NCBI GenBank assembly: GCA_043744375.1
Contig: JAYTUU010000091.1
Span: 1-22,237, forward strand
DNA length: 22,237 nt
Direction: 5' to 3'
DNA from: CAIYPH01 sp043744375
Lineage (GTDB): Bacteria > Pseudomonadota > Alphaproteobacteria > Acetobacterales > Acetobacteraceae
Below the pieces are notes generated by a model, which saw nothing but the letters and a program-made list of their open reading frames with translations, searched no databases and was not told where the DNA came from. How positions within the stretch are numbered: position 1 is the first letter of the stretch; each line of letters starts with the position of its first letter. The translations under genes were made by a program, and so were the position numbers. This document shows positions 6,904-14,700 of this stretch, piece after piece.

Positions 6904-7986
6904 GGCTGCGCCGAGCTTCAACAGATGATCGACCGGCGCGTCGTCGCCCACGCCCTGCAGGCGCTTGCGCAGCACCCGTGCGAAATTGCGCGCGACCAGC
7001 CTCTCCCTGTCCCCGGCGCGCGGCAGGACGGCGTCGGTGAGCCCGAGCATCAGCGGCCACAGGCGCGCGAAGGTGCGGCTGGCGGGATCATCGAAGGTTG
7101 CCGCGATCTCATGCACCCACTGGAGCGCGAAATGCAGCTCCGCGTCGGTGCCGTCCTTGCGCAACGCATCGATCACGAAGGTGAAAACCGCGTCCATGTG
7201 GTCGTCGGTGAAGTCCTGGAACACCTCGCGCAGCCGCGCCACCGGCGCGAATGCGGCCTTCTCGACGGCGGCATCGAGGTCGGCGGCGCCAATGCGGTTG
7301 AGGAAATCGTCGTAGCGCGTCGCCTTGTTCTGCACCGAGGCGATGCCGCCGCCGCGATACTCGGTCGCCGCGATCCGTTCGAGTGTCGTCGCCGAAGGCG
7401 GCCGGCCGGAAACAAACCGGATCACCCGGCTCATCAACTCATGGTCACCAAAGAACAGCGACTTGTAGTCGAGCATCCGGATCGGAATCCTGGTGTCGGC
7501 GAGGCGGGCGAGGGCGAACATCCAGCTGAGAATGCCAAATACGCCGGTGCGGCCTTCCGACCAGCTGTCGAGCGGGTTGGCGGCACGGCGATCGAAGGAG
7601 TCGGCAACGTCGTTGGCACGCCGGTGGATGCAGATGCTGCGCAAATTCGGCAACTGCCGGTGCAGCTGCTCCAGCATCACGAAATAGTGCGGATGCTTGT
7701 TGCCATAGGCGACGACCTCGCCGGCATCGAGTTTCGCGCGCAGGATATCCTGCGTGCGCTGGGTGTTCCGCGGAACGGTCGCCTTGTGGTCCGGGCTGAA
7801 GAAGCTTTCGGGCATGCCGAGCGTGGCATAGTCCAGGCGCCATTCGGCATGGAAATACTCGATGCCGCAGAAGCATCCGGGGTCGTGATTGATGGCTCGC
7901 CCAAGCGCGCTTGTTCCCGAGCGCGCAACGCCGAACACCGCGAAATCCATGGTATGAAGCAAATCCGGGGTCTTGAGCTCGGCCAT
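6901..7986 (-). CDS. Sulfotransferase family protein
   Basis: Predicted PAPS-dependent sulfotransferase of 361 residues, moving sulfate to an unknown acceptor. The 5'-phosphosulfate loop is FAVFGVARSGTSAL (residues 15-28, core GVARSGTS 19-26), followed by a glutamate-rich EYFHAE region. The 3'-phosphate-binding segment is RSICIHRRANDVADSF. The frame is open to a TTG at 8028, but ATG 7986 is preceded by AAGGA at eight bases and puts the loop near the N-terminus as usual. It follows two Lin0512 genes by 65 bases on the same strand. Its TAA stop is formed by the first bases of the TAAGCAGAGA repeat, so the repeat may have set the present C-terminus. The acceptor could be carbohydrate, lipid or protein. 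Confidence 0.85.
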   Translation of the reverse strand: MAELKTPDLLHTMDFAVFGVARSGTSALGRAINHDPGCFCGIEYFHAEWRLDYATLGMPESFFSPDHKATVPRNTQRTQDILRAKLDAGEVVAYGNKHPHYFVMLEQLHRQLPNLRSICIHRRANDVADSFDRRAANPLDSWSEGRTGVFGILSWMFALARLADTRIPIRMLDYKSLFFGDHELMSRVIRFVSGRPPSATTLERIAATEYRGGGIASVQNKATRYDDFLNRIGAADLDAAVEKAAFAPVARLREVFQDFTDDHMDAVFTFVIDALRKDGTDAELHFALQWVHEIAATFDDPASRTFARLWPLMLGLTDAVLPRAGDRERLVARNFARVLRKRLQGVGDDAPVDHLLKLGAA

Positions 7987-8051
7987 CAGAGTCGTCCTTG
8001 CGGTGGCAATGGCTACCGATATCGCCAATCCCGCGCCGGGTCCATGCGGCG

Positions 8052-8393
8052 CTACGGCAGGTCGAACCGCACAATCACCGCGGCACTGGCGATCACCGCG
8101 ACATCGCGGCCGTCATCGTCGGGCACGTCCAGCCCGCCTTTGACGACGCTGACGGTCACCTCCCCATACGGCAGCGAGGCCTGCACCCGTGCCGCATCGA
8201 CGCGGTCGGGCCGCTGCACGCCGATGGTGACGGCGACCTGCATCGTCTTGATGTCCAGCTTGAGGGCGCGGATGAACGAGAGCGAGGAGTGGTGCAGCGC
8301 GTCCTGCACCGCGCGCAACGCCGCCTTGGTGTAATCGCCGCCATGCAGATCGTTGCCGGCGCCCATCTCCAGGATGATCCGTTTGAGTGCCAT
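8052..8393 (-). CDS. Lin0512 family protein, canonical copy
   Basis: A 113-residue protein of the Lin0512 family, whose function is unknown. It shows the family's N-terminal motif GxGxDxHG as GAGNDLHG (residues 11-18), followed by the conserved YTKAALRAVQDALHHSSL helix. The C-terminus alternates short strands with glycine turns (VVKGGLDVPDDDG, VIASAAVIVRFDLP). It is the second of two tandem paralogues of equal length. The gap is ten bases, and its Shine-Dalgarno AGGAG (8401-8405 on the minus strand) overlaps the upstream TAG, so translation of the two is probably coupled. Equal lengths and tandem position suggest a hetero-oligomer, which is inference. The sulfotransferase gene follows. Confidence 0.85.
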   Translation of the reverse strand: MALKRIILEMGAGNDLHGGDYTKAALRAVQDALHHSSLSFIRALKLDIKTMQVAVTIGVQRPDRVDAARVQASLPYGEVTVSVVKGGLDVPDDDGRDVAVIASAAVIVRFDLP

Positions 8394-8403
8394 CGGCGCG
8401 CTC

Positions 8404-8745
8404 CTACCCGATATCCAGCCGCACGATGGCGGCGGCGTGGGCCATCACGGTGGCGCCGGTGCCCGACTCATTGGGAATTTCCAGGCCGCCCTCGACGACG
8501 GTGACCGTTCCCGTGCCATGCGGCAGCACCGCCAGAACCTGCGCCCTGTCGACCAGCTCAGGGTGCGGCACGCCAATGGTGATGTCCACGCGCATCGTAT
8601 CGATATCGACGCCGAGCGCGTTGGTGATGGTCAGCGCGTTGTGCCACAGCGCGTCGCGCAGCGCGCGGACGGCGGCCTTGGTGTAGTCTTGGCCGCGAAT
8701 ATCGGTGCCCATGCCGATCTCGAGCACCATGCGTTGCATTGCCAT
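8404..8745 (-). CDS. Lin0512 family protein, His-to-Arg variant copy
   Basis: Paralogue of the next gene, also 113 residues and similar along its whole length (YTKAAVRALRDALWHNALT; VTVVEGGLEIPNESG; AHAAAIVRLDIG). In the family motif GxGxDxHG it reads GMGTDIRG: histidine 17 is replaced by arginine (codon CGC, one transition from CAC). If the histidine is catalytic or metal-binding, this copy would be inactive or altered and could act as a partner subunit. The start at 8745 has a strong ribosome site (AAGGAGG, about six bases before ATG); the open frame extends upstream to 8970, but that part overlaps the divergent monooxygenase gene. The 145 bases to the monooxygenase start must hold divergent promoters; I see no clear operator there. 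Confidence 0.85.
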   Translation of the reverse strand: MAMQRMVLEIGMGTDIRGQDYTKAAVRALRDALWHNALTITNALGVDIDTMRVDITIGVPHPELVDRAQVLAVLPHGTGTVTVVEGGLEIPNESGTGATVMAHAAAIVRLDIG

Positions 8746-8890
8746 GCGTTTCCTCCTTCGTGGCCGCGTGGCCGCATCGTGCGCATGCCCGCCATGGGGT
8801 GGCAACTTCTGCAACCGGCGCCGCCCGGCTTGGGTGTTCGGCGTTTGCGGTGTAGGCTTCGACCCGCCATTTGAGCAGGAAACGCAAGCC

Positions 8891-10393
8891 ATGAGCGAAG
8901 CCGCAACTCTCGCCCGCCCCGCCCGCCAGGCCGCCGAGCACTTCGATGTGCTCATCGTCGGCGCCGGCATATCCGGCGTCGGCGGCGCTTATCACCTGAC
9001 CCACCAATGCCCCGGCATGAGCTTCGTCGTGCTGGAAACGCAGGAAAGCTTCGGCGGCACCTGGCTGACCCACCGCTACCCCGGCATCCGCTCGGACAGC
9101 GACCTCTACACCTTCGGCTACCGCTTCAAGCCCTGGACGGGCACGCCGATCGCCACCGCGGAGGAAATCCGCTCCTACATGGGCGAGGTGATCGAGGAGA
9201 ACGATCTTGGCCGCCATATCCGCTACGGCCACAAAATCCTGACCGCAAGCTGGTCGAGCGCCGACCAGCGCTGGACCATCGAGGCGACCCGCACCGACAC
9301 CGGCGAAGCGGTTCTGATCACCGCGACCTTCCTGTGGATGTGCCAGGGCTATTACCGTCACGAAGTCGGCTACACCCCGGAATGGCCGGGCATGGAGCGC
9401 TTCCAGGGCCGCATCGTCCATCCCCAAACTTGGCCCGAGGACCTCGACTACGCCGGCAAGAAAATCATCGTGATCGGCTCCGGCGCCACCGCGGCCACGC
9501 TCATTCCCGCGATGGCCAACACCGCCGGCCACGTGACGATGCTGCAACGCTCGCCGACCTTCTTCCGCACCGGGCGCAACGCGATCGCATTGGCCGACGA
9601 ACTCCGCCAGCTCGAAATCGCCGAGGAGTGGATCCACGAAATCGTGCGCAAGAAAATCCTGTTCGACCAGTCCGTCTTCACCACCCGCTCGTTCAGCGAA
9701 CCCGAGAAGGTGAAGCAGGAACTGCTCTCCGGCGTGCGCGCCTATCTCGGCGAGGACTACGACATCGCCACGCATTTCACCCCGGGCTACCGGCCCTGGC
9801 GCCAGCGCATCGCGTTCATCCCCGACGGCGATCTCTTCCAGGGCGTCCGCAGTGGCAAGGCCTCGGTCGTCACCGACGAGATAGCAAGCTTCACTGCGGC
9901 CGGCATCGCCCTGAAGTCCGGCAAGACGCTCGAAGCCGACATCATCATCACCGCCACCGGCTTCCATCTGAACGTGCTAGGCGACATCGAATTCACCATC
10001 GACGACAAGCCGCTGGTGTTCTCCGACACCGTCACCTATCGCGGCATGATGTTCACCGGCGTGCCCAACATGGCCTGGGTGTTCGGCTATTTCCGCGCCA
10101 GCTGGACCTTGCGCGCCGACATGGTGGCCGATTTCGTCTGCCGCCTGCTCAACCACATGCACGCCAAGGGCGCCCAGCAGGTCACGCCGACGTTGCGGGC
10201 GGAGGACAAGGACATGCCCTTGCTGCCCTGGATCGACCCGGAGAACTTCAATCCCGGCTACCTGATGCGCGGCATGCATCTGCTGCCCAAACGCGGCGAC
10301 AAACCGGAATGGCAGCACACGCAGGACTACTGGACCGAGAAGAACGAATTCCCCGCCATCGACCTCGATGACGGAGCGTTTGTCTACAAGTAG
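8891..10393 (+). CDS. Flavin-containing monooxygenase, Baeyer-Villiger type
   Basis: FAD- and NADPH-dependent class B monooxygenase of 500 residues. It has a first Rossmann motif GAGISG (24-29), GGTW (55-58) with YPGIRSDSD after it, the Baeyer-Villiger fingerprint FxGxxxHxxxWP as FQGRIVHPQTWP (171-182), a second Rossmann motif GSGATA (196-201) and ATGF (355-358). These enzymes insert oxygen next to a ketone or oxidise soft heteroatoms; closely similar proteins with this N-terminus are often annotated as cyclohexanone/phenylacetone or EthA-like monooxygenases. The substrate is not predictable here. The start at 8891 follows AGGA by ten bases; the frame extends back to 8705, but that overlaps the divergent Lin0512 gene. 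It ends seven bases before the convergent nucleotidyltransferase gene, with no hairpin between. Confidence 0.9.
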   Translation: MSEAATLARPARQAAEHFDVLIVGAGISGVGGAYHLTHQCPGMSFVVLETQESFGGTWLTHRYPGIRSDSDLYTFGYRFKPWTGTPIATAEEIRSYMGEVIEENDLGRHIRYGHKILTASWSSADQRWTIEATRTDTGEAVLITATFLWMCQGYYRHEVGYTPEWPGMERFQGRIVHPQTWPEDLDYAGKKIIVIGSGATAATLIPAMANTAGHVTMLQRSPTFFRTGRNAIALADELRQLEIAEEWIHEIVRKKILFDQSVFTTRSFSEPEKVKQELLSGVRAYLGEDYDIATHFTPGYRPWRQRIAFIPDGDLFQGVRSGKASVVTDEIASFTAAGIALKSGKTLEADIIITATGFHLNVLGDIEFTIDDKPLVFSDTVTYRGMMFTGVPNMAWVFGYFRASWTLRADMVADFVCRLLNHMHAKGAQQVTPTLRAEDKDMPLLPWIDPENFNPGYLMRGMHLLPKRGDKPEWQHTQDYWTEKNEFPAIDLDDGAFVYK

Positions 10394-10400
10394 GGCCGCT

Positions 10401-11099
10401 TCAGGTCTTCGTGATCCAGGGCACCGCGCCGTTCTCCATCAGCTCCTCGAACTCCATCACGTCCTTGTAGCTGTCGACGGATTTGAAGAATCCGTCGTGC
10501 CGGTAGGTGTAGACGGCACCGCGCGCCGTCAGCGCCGGCAGCACGTCGCGCTCCAGGCTGTGGCCCTGCCAGTGGTCGAACGCCGCCGGCTCGACAACCA
10601 TGAAGCCGGCGTTGATCCATTGCCCCTGCATCAGCGGCTTTTCCCGGATCGCCTCGACGCGGCCATCGTCGGCCACATCCAATATACCGTACTGGCTGCG
10701 CATCGGCACGCTGGTGATCGTCACCAGGCCGCCGCTCTGGCGATGGAAATCCACCAGCTTCGTCAGCGGCACGTCGCACAGCCCATCGGCGTAGGTGACG
10801 ATAAAGCCACGCTCAACCTGGTCGCGGCAGAAGAATACGCGGTCCCCGGTATCGGCATCCTCGCCGGTATCGATGATCTCGATCTCCGCGCCGAACTGCT
10901 TGCCCTCGAAATAATCGCGCAGCACGGATTGCCGGTAGCCGGCGGCCAGGATGAAACGGGTGTAGCCCTGCGCGATGAAACTGCGAATGAGGTGAACGAC
11001 CACCGGCGTGCCGTTGATCGGCAGCATCGGCTTGGGCAAATATTGCGTGAACGGAAAGCTGCGAATGCCGCGCCCGCCGCACAGGATCAGAACTTTCAT
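10401..11099 (-). CDS. Sugar-phosphate nucleotidyltransferase, glucose-1-phosphate cytidylyltransferase-like
   Basis: Nucleotidyltransferase of 232 residues making an activated sugar from NTP and sugar 1-phosphate. The N-terminal signature is MKVLILCGGRGIRSFPFT, then LPKPMLPINGTPVVVHLI. The usual GxGTR reads GRGIR, with Ile in place of Thr. The YADGLCDVPL segment and the WINAGFMV and FFKSVDSYKDVMEFEEL motifs resemble RfbF-type CDP-glucose synthases, but it is shorter than RfbF (about 257). No dehydratase or glycosyltransferase genes are nearby, so its pathway is elsewhere. The start at 11099 has AGGAGG seven bases upstream. It lies 21 bases after the MBL gene on the same strand and converges with the monooxygenase gene. 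Sugar and nucleotide specificity are uncertain. Confidence 0.82.
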   Translation of the reverse strand: MKVLILCGGRGIRSFPFTQYLPKPMLPINGTPVVVHLIRSFIAQGYTRFILAAGYRQSVLRDYFEGKQFGAEIEIIDTGEDADTGDRVFFCRDQVERGFIVTYADGLCDVPLTKLVDFHRQSGGLVTITSVPMRSQYGILDVADDGRVEAIREKPLMQGQWINAGFMVVEPAAFDHWQGHSLERDVLPALTARGAVYTYRHDGFFKSVDSYKDVMEFEELMENGAVPWITKT

Positions 11100-11119
11100 G
11101 CGCGTCCTCCTGAAATACG

Positions 11120-11791
11120 TCAGCCTTGCAGAAATGGGTTAGTCTCGCGCTCCTGCCCAAACGTTGAACCCGGGCCATGGCCGGGCACGAACGCGATGTC
11201 GTCCCCGAGCGGCAACAGCTTCTCCTTGATCATCGCGATCAGGCCCGGCCCGTCGCCATAGGGGAAGTCGGTGCGACCGACCGAACCCTTGAACACCGCA
11301 TCGCCGGTAAACGCGAAACGGTGGGTTTTCTCGATGAACGCGATATGCCCCGGCGAATGGCCTGGCACGTGCAGCACGTCGAAACGCAACGCGCCAAGCT
11401 CCACGGTCTCGCCCTCGGTGAGGAACCGATCCGGCGTAACATTGCGCATCCCCTGCATCCCGAACGCCTTCTGCGCCTCCTCGATCCCATCGAGCAGGAA
11501 TTGGTCGCGGACGTCCGGTCCGAGCAGCGGCACTGGCGGCAGGCCGGCATCCGCGCGTTCCTGGTCGATCACGCCCTTCAGCGCCTTGGCCCCGCCGGCA
11601 TGGTCGAGATGCCCGTGCGTGAGCAGAATCAACTCGACCTTCAGGCCCAACCGATTGATCCCGTCGAGGATCTTGCCCGGCTCGCCACCCGGATCGACGA
11701 CGGCAGCACGCATCGTCTCCGGCTCCCACAGCAACGAACAATTCTGCTGAAACACGGTGACGGGAACGATCGCAATCCTGAAAGCTGACAT
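11120..11791 (-). CDS. MBL-fold hydrolase, glyoxalase II-like (YcbL type)
   Basis: Intact metallo-beta-lactamase-fold protein of 223 residues. The metal motif is THGHLDH (58-64), with further ligands expected in VPGHSPGHI, FTGDAVF and FVPGHGPGST. The order and the GSVGRTDFP segment are typical of the glyoxalase II-like YcbL group, which hydrolyse S-lactoylglutathione or related thioesters; the short C-terminus lacks the full substrate domain of classical GloB. ATG 11791 has GGAG six bases upstream, and a TTG at 11803 is less likely. The nucleotidyltransferase gene follows after 20 bases. Its 5' side carries the AT-rich inverted repeats at 11808-11880, which would lie in the leader of any transcript starting further upstream. 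Confidence 0.9.
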   Translation of the reverse strand: MSAFRIAIVPVTVFQQNCSLLWEPETMRAAVVDPGGEPGKILDGINRLGLKVELILLTHGHLDHAGGAKALKGVIDQERADAGLPPVPLLGPDVRDQFLLDGIEEAQKAFGMQGMRNVTPDRFLTEGETVELGALRFDVLHVPGHSPGHIAFIEKTHRFAFTGDAVFKGSVGRTDFPYGDGPGLIAMIKEKLLPLGDDIAFVPGHGPGSTFGQERETNPFLQG

Positions 11792-11807
11792 CCAACACTC
11801 CAACGGA

Positions 11808-11880
11808 TAAAAGTTTTTTGGTTCTTTTTTTCAAAAAAGAACAAGCACTTCTTTTTGAAAAAAGAAGCAAAAACTTTTTT
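11808..11880. repeat. AT-rich cluster of nested inverted repeats
   Basis: About 70 bases made almost entirely of A and T inside GC-rich DNA. An outer pair (AAAGTTTTTTG at 11810-11820 against CAAAAACTTTTTT at 11868-11880) encloses two hairpins: GTTCTTTTTT/AAAAAAGAAC (11821-11842) and CTTCTTTTT/AAAAAGAAG (11848-11867). All could form together as a three-way junction or cruciform. It lies between the MFS gene (stop 11953) and the MBL gene (start 11791), both leftward. Similar poly-T/poly-A hairpin blocks occur between genes in Acetobacteraceae, as I recall. Roles could be terminator, promoter-proximal DNA structure or mobile remnant; the weak A/T stems argue against an ordinary intrinsic terminator. 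Confidence 0.8.
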
Positions 11881-11952
11881 ACCCGTTAGGCGCCACCAGG
11901 TAGGCGATGATGTCGATCCGTTTCATGGCACTGCTCCGACGCTGCTATCCTC

Positions 11953-13155
11953 TCAGATCACGCGCCAGACCCGCCACGTCAAGACCAGGCTGCCGACGCC
12001 GGCCAGCGCGCAAGCCGCGGTGGCAACCTGCGCGCCAAACAACTCCGCCAGTCCCCCAAGCAGCAGGAATCCGATCGGGCCGAGGCCGATACACACCGAA
12101 AGCACGCCCAGCATCCGGCTGCGCATCGCCGGCGGCGCTCCCTGATAGATCAGCGTCGCCTGCATGACCGTATAGCCGGTGCCACAAAACCCCGTGAACA
12201 CCAGCGCCACACTCGCCGTCCCCATGCCCGGGCTGAGCGCGAAGGCCGCGATCGCCGCCAGATAGGCCATGCACCCGCCGGCATAGGCGAGGCGGAACAT
12301 CTCCGGCCGCGAATACCGCGCCATCACCAACGCCCCCGCGAACGCGCCGAGACCATCCATGCTGGCCAGCAACCCGACCCCCTGCGGCCCGAGATCGAGG
12401 CTGTCGCGCCCGATCACCGGGATCATGCCGGTGAACGGCCAACCAAACAGGTTATACACCACCGTCACCCACAGGATCGCGAACATCCGCCGGTCCCGCC
12501 ACCCATAGGCCAAACCCTCGGCGATCGTCGCGAACACCGACCCCACGACCGCCTCATCAGGCGGATTGCGGTGGCGCACCCGCAGCAGAACGGCAATCGC
12601 GACCAGATACAGCAGCGCCCCCAGCACCAGCGCCCCACCAATCCCGATCCCCGCCAGCAACGCGCCGCCAACGGTGGGGCCGAGCATGCGGCTGGCATTG
12701 TTGGAGCCGACATCGATGGACATCGCGACGTTCATCCGCTCCGCCCCGGCCGTCTCACCGATCATGACACGGCGCACGGGGTTGTCCGCCGCCCAGCCGA
12801 TGCCGTTGATGAAACTCGCCAGCGCGATCTGCCAGACCGCAAGCTGCCCCGTGAACGCGAACACCGCCAGCGTCGCGGAGGCCAAAAACAGCCCGGCCAC
12901 CACCCCCAGCAGCGCCGTCCGCCGCTCCATCCGCTCCGCATACGCGCCGATGAACGCCCCGAACAACCCCATCGGCAACAGCCGAAGCATCGTCACCATC
13001 GCGACAACGAAAGCCGAGTTCGTCGCCTCGTAGGTGAACACCCCGAACGCGATCATCTCCAGCCAGCGCACCACGAACAGCATCAGGCCAACGACCCACA
13101 ACCGACGGAAATCGGCGACCGCGAACAGCGCCCAGCGGCTTGCCGTTTCTCCCAT
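11953..13155 (-). CDS. MFS transporter (EntS/MFS_3-like)
   Basis: Major facilitator permease of 400 residues with about twelve membrane segments. It shows a motif-A-like loop after helix 2 (FIGAYAERMERRTALL), a long helix 4/5 region (FINGIGWAADNPVRRVMIGE) and a central basic loop (LLRVRHRNPPDEAVV). This pattern resembles MFS_3/EntS-type exporters, where the segment after helix 4 is typically a DNPxRR-like motif. Substrate unknown; export of a small metabolite or siderophore is possible. ATG 13155 gives METASRWALF-like MGETASRWALFAVADF; the open frame continues upstream only as a shadow of the divergent MFS gene. Start-to-start distance to that gene is 93 bases, so both promoters are packed there. 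Confidence 0.87.
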   Translation of the reverse strand: MGETASRWALFAVADFRRLWVVGLMLFVVRWLEMIAFGVFTYEATNSAFVVAMVTMLRLLPMGLFGAFIGAYAERMERRTALLGVVAGLFLASATLAVFAFTGQLAVWQIALASFINGIGWAADNPVRRVMIGETAGAERMNVAMSIDVGSNNASRMLGPTVGGALLAGIGIGGALVLGALLYLVAIAVLLRVRHRNPPDEAVVGSVFATIAEGLAYGWRDRRMFAILWVTVVYNLFGWPFTGMIPVIGRDSLDLGPQGVGLLASMDGLGAFAGALVMARYSRPEMFRLAYAGGCMAYLAAIAAFALSPGMGTASVALVFTGFCGTGYTVMQATLIYQGAPPAMRSRMLGVLSVCIGLGPIGFLLLGGLAELFGAQVATAACALAGVGSLVLTWRVWRVI

Positions 13156-13248
13156 GGTGGCAGGATCGCACGCTTGCGATGCCAGCCCAAGCCGCAAGCA
13201 AGGCTCCGCTTGACCGCCTGCACCTTGCGTGCGACCACCTCGATCACC

Positions 13249-14670
13249 GTGACAAACACCGATCCTCAAGACGCCAGCGCGCCCGATGGCTGGGGCGCCC
13301 TGATGCGTGGCGGCAATGCGCTGCGCACGCTCGTCATCACCGGCGGTGTGGCGCTGCATGCGGTGTCGATCTACGTCGTCGTGACGATCATGCCGATCGT
13401 GGTCGGCGAGATCGGCGGCATGGCGTTCTTCGCCTGGGCGGCGACTCTCTACGTCGTCGGCTCCCTCATCAGCGCCTCGGCCGTGCCGCTGCTGCTGTCG
13501 CGGATCGGGCCGCGGACTGCCTACCGGCTCGCCTGCGCGCTGTTCCTGGCCGGCAGCCTGATCTGCTCGCTCGCCCCGTCGATGGGCGTATTGCTGGCGG
13601 GAAGGCTGGTGCAGGGCTTCGGCGGCGGCATGCTCCCGGCCCTCGGCTACGCGCTGATCCGCGCCATCTTCGCCCCCGCGCTGCATGCCCGCGCGATCAC
13701 GGTGGTGGGCTCGGTCTGGGGGATCGCGGCGCTGGCCGGCCCGGCGGTCGGTGGCGTGTTTGCCGAACTTGGTGCGTGGCGCGCGGCGTTCTGGGTGGAT
13801 GTTCCGATTGCGCTGGTGTTCGCCCTGGCATCCGGCCGCGTGCTGCCGCGCCACGAACCCGACGCGAATGCAGTGCACCGGCCGTTCCCCGGGTTGCGGC
13901 TGATCCTGCTCGCGCTCGCCGCCTTGGCCCTCAGTGCTGGCGGCGCCACCGCCCGCGCTGTGCCGGCGGCCCTCGGGGTCGTCGCCGCGGCGACGCTGAT
14001 CGTCCTCATGCTCCGCCTGGAGGGACGCTCCAACCCGCGCATGCTCCCGGCCGGCGCCTTCGACCCACGCGTGCCACTCGGCGCGGTGTCCGCCGCGATG
14101 GGCCTGCTCATCCTGACGGCGGCGCCCGGCACGTTCATTCCGTACATCCTGCGCACCGGCCATGCCGTGTCACCGTTGGCGGCCGGCTATGTGAGCGCAC
14201 TCTACGCGCTATCCTGGACGTTCGTTTCGTTTTTCACCGGCTCGGCACAACAGCGCGGCGCCCGGCTGGCGATGGGTGCGGGACCCTTCGTGATGCTCGC
14301 CGGCTTGATCCTGGATGCCGCCGGCCTGTCCGCCGGCGTGCTGCCCGCGGTCATCGCCGGACAACTCCTGCTCGGCACCGGCATCGGCCTCGGCTGGGCG
14401 CATTTGTGTGCCCTGCTGATGCAGGTCGCACCGGCGCACGACCGCGACGTCGCCGGCCCCTTCATCTCCACCACCCAAACCCTGGCGACCGTCTTCGGCT
14501 CCGCGATCGCCGGGCTGGTGGCGAACATCGCGGGCATCGCCGACGCCACCACCCCCGCCGAGATCGCCACCACCTCGGCGTGGCTGTTCGGCGTGCTGAC
14601 CATCGTGCCGCTCGCCGCCTGCGTCGTCACCTGGCGGACGCTGGTGCTGACCCGCCCGGCCGCCATCTGA
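13249..14670 (+). CDS. MFS transporter (DHA2-like drug:H+ antiporter)
   Basis: Major facilitator permease, about 473 residues from GTG 13249, with 12-14 predicted helices. Characteristic segments are VVVTIMPIVVGEIGG in helix 1, SRIGPRTAYRLACALFLAGS (motif-A-like), GRLVQGFGGGMLPALGYALI and PAVGGVFAELGAWRAAFWVDVPIAL (motif C and the DHA2 WRWIFxxNxP equivalent). These point to the EmrB/QacA-like group, exporting drugs or metabolites. The start is uncertain: GTG 13249 gives MTNTDPQDA, ATG 13303 gives a shorter protein beginning before helix 1, and neither has a clear Shine-Dalgarno. It diverges from the other MFS gene. A 14-bp tandem repeat runs through its stop codon. Substrate unknown. Confidence 0.85.
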   Translation: MTNTDPQDASAPDGWGALMRGGNALRTLVITGGVALHAVSIYVVVTIMPIVVGEIGGMAFFAWAATLYVVGSLISASAVPLLLSRIGPRTAYRLACALFLAGSLICSLAPSMGVLLAGRLVQGFGGGMLPALGYALIRAIFAPALHARAITVVGSVWGIAALAGPAVGGVFAELGAWRAAFWVDVPIALVFALASGRVLPRHEPDANAVHRPFPGLRLILLALAALALSAGGATARAVPAALGVVAAATLIVLMLRLEGRSNPRMLPAGAFDPRVPLGAVSAAMGLLILTAAPGTFIPYILRTGHAVSPLAAGYVSALYALSWTFVSFFTGSAQQRGARLAMGAGPFVMLAGLILDAAGLSAGVLPAVIAGQLLLGTGIGLGWAHLCALLMQVAPAHDRDVAGPFISTTQTLATVFGSAIAGLVANIAGIADATTPAEIATTSAWLFGVLTIVPLAACVVTWRTLVLTRPAAI

Positions 14671-14700
14671 TCGCCGCCATCTGATCGCCGCCGCCTGATC
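14659..14700. repeat. Three tandem 14-bp units across two convergent stop codons
   Basis: The unit GCCGCCATCTGATC occurs at 14659-14672 and 14673-14686, with a third copy at 14687-14700 differing at two positions. The first unit contains the TGA of the MFS gene (14668-14670), and the last unit contributes two bases of the TGA of the convergent cinA gene (14699-14701). It looks like slippage duplication that separated two gene ends. No hairpin with a U-tract is present, so it is not an evident terminator. Confidence 0.85.

Noticed and set aside
6362..7060. Arginine-rich open frames through the 6529-6903 repeats, and a similar one at 22026-22208
   Set aside because: They translate the repeat itself; similarity between them reflects the shared DNA repeat, not a protein family.
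11879..11926. A 15-codon minus-strand ORF reading MKRIDIIAYLVAPNG
   Set aside because: It faintly recalls the DVIAYL end of class I cytochromes c, but it is too short, lacks a haem motif and has no clear ribosome site.
11953..14163. A 736-codon open frame covering the leftward MFS gene and beyond
   Set aside because: The upstream half is the antisense shadow of the divergent MFS gene, low in hydrophobic residues and without family features.
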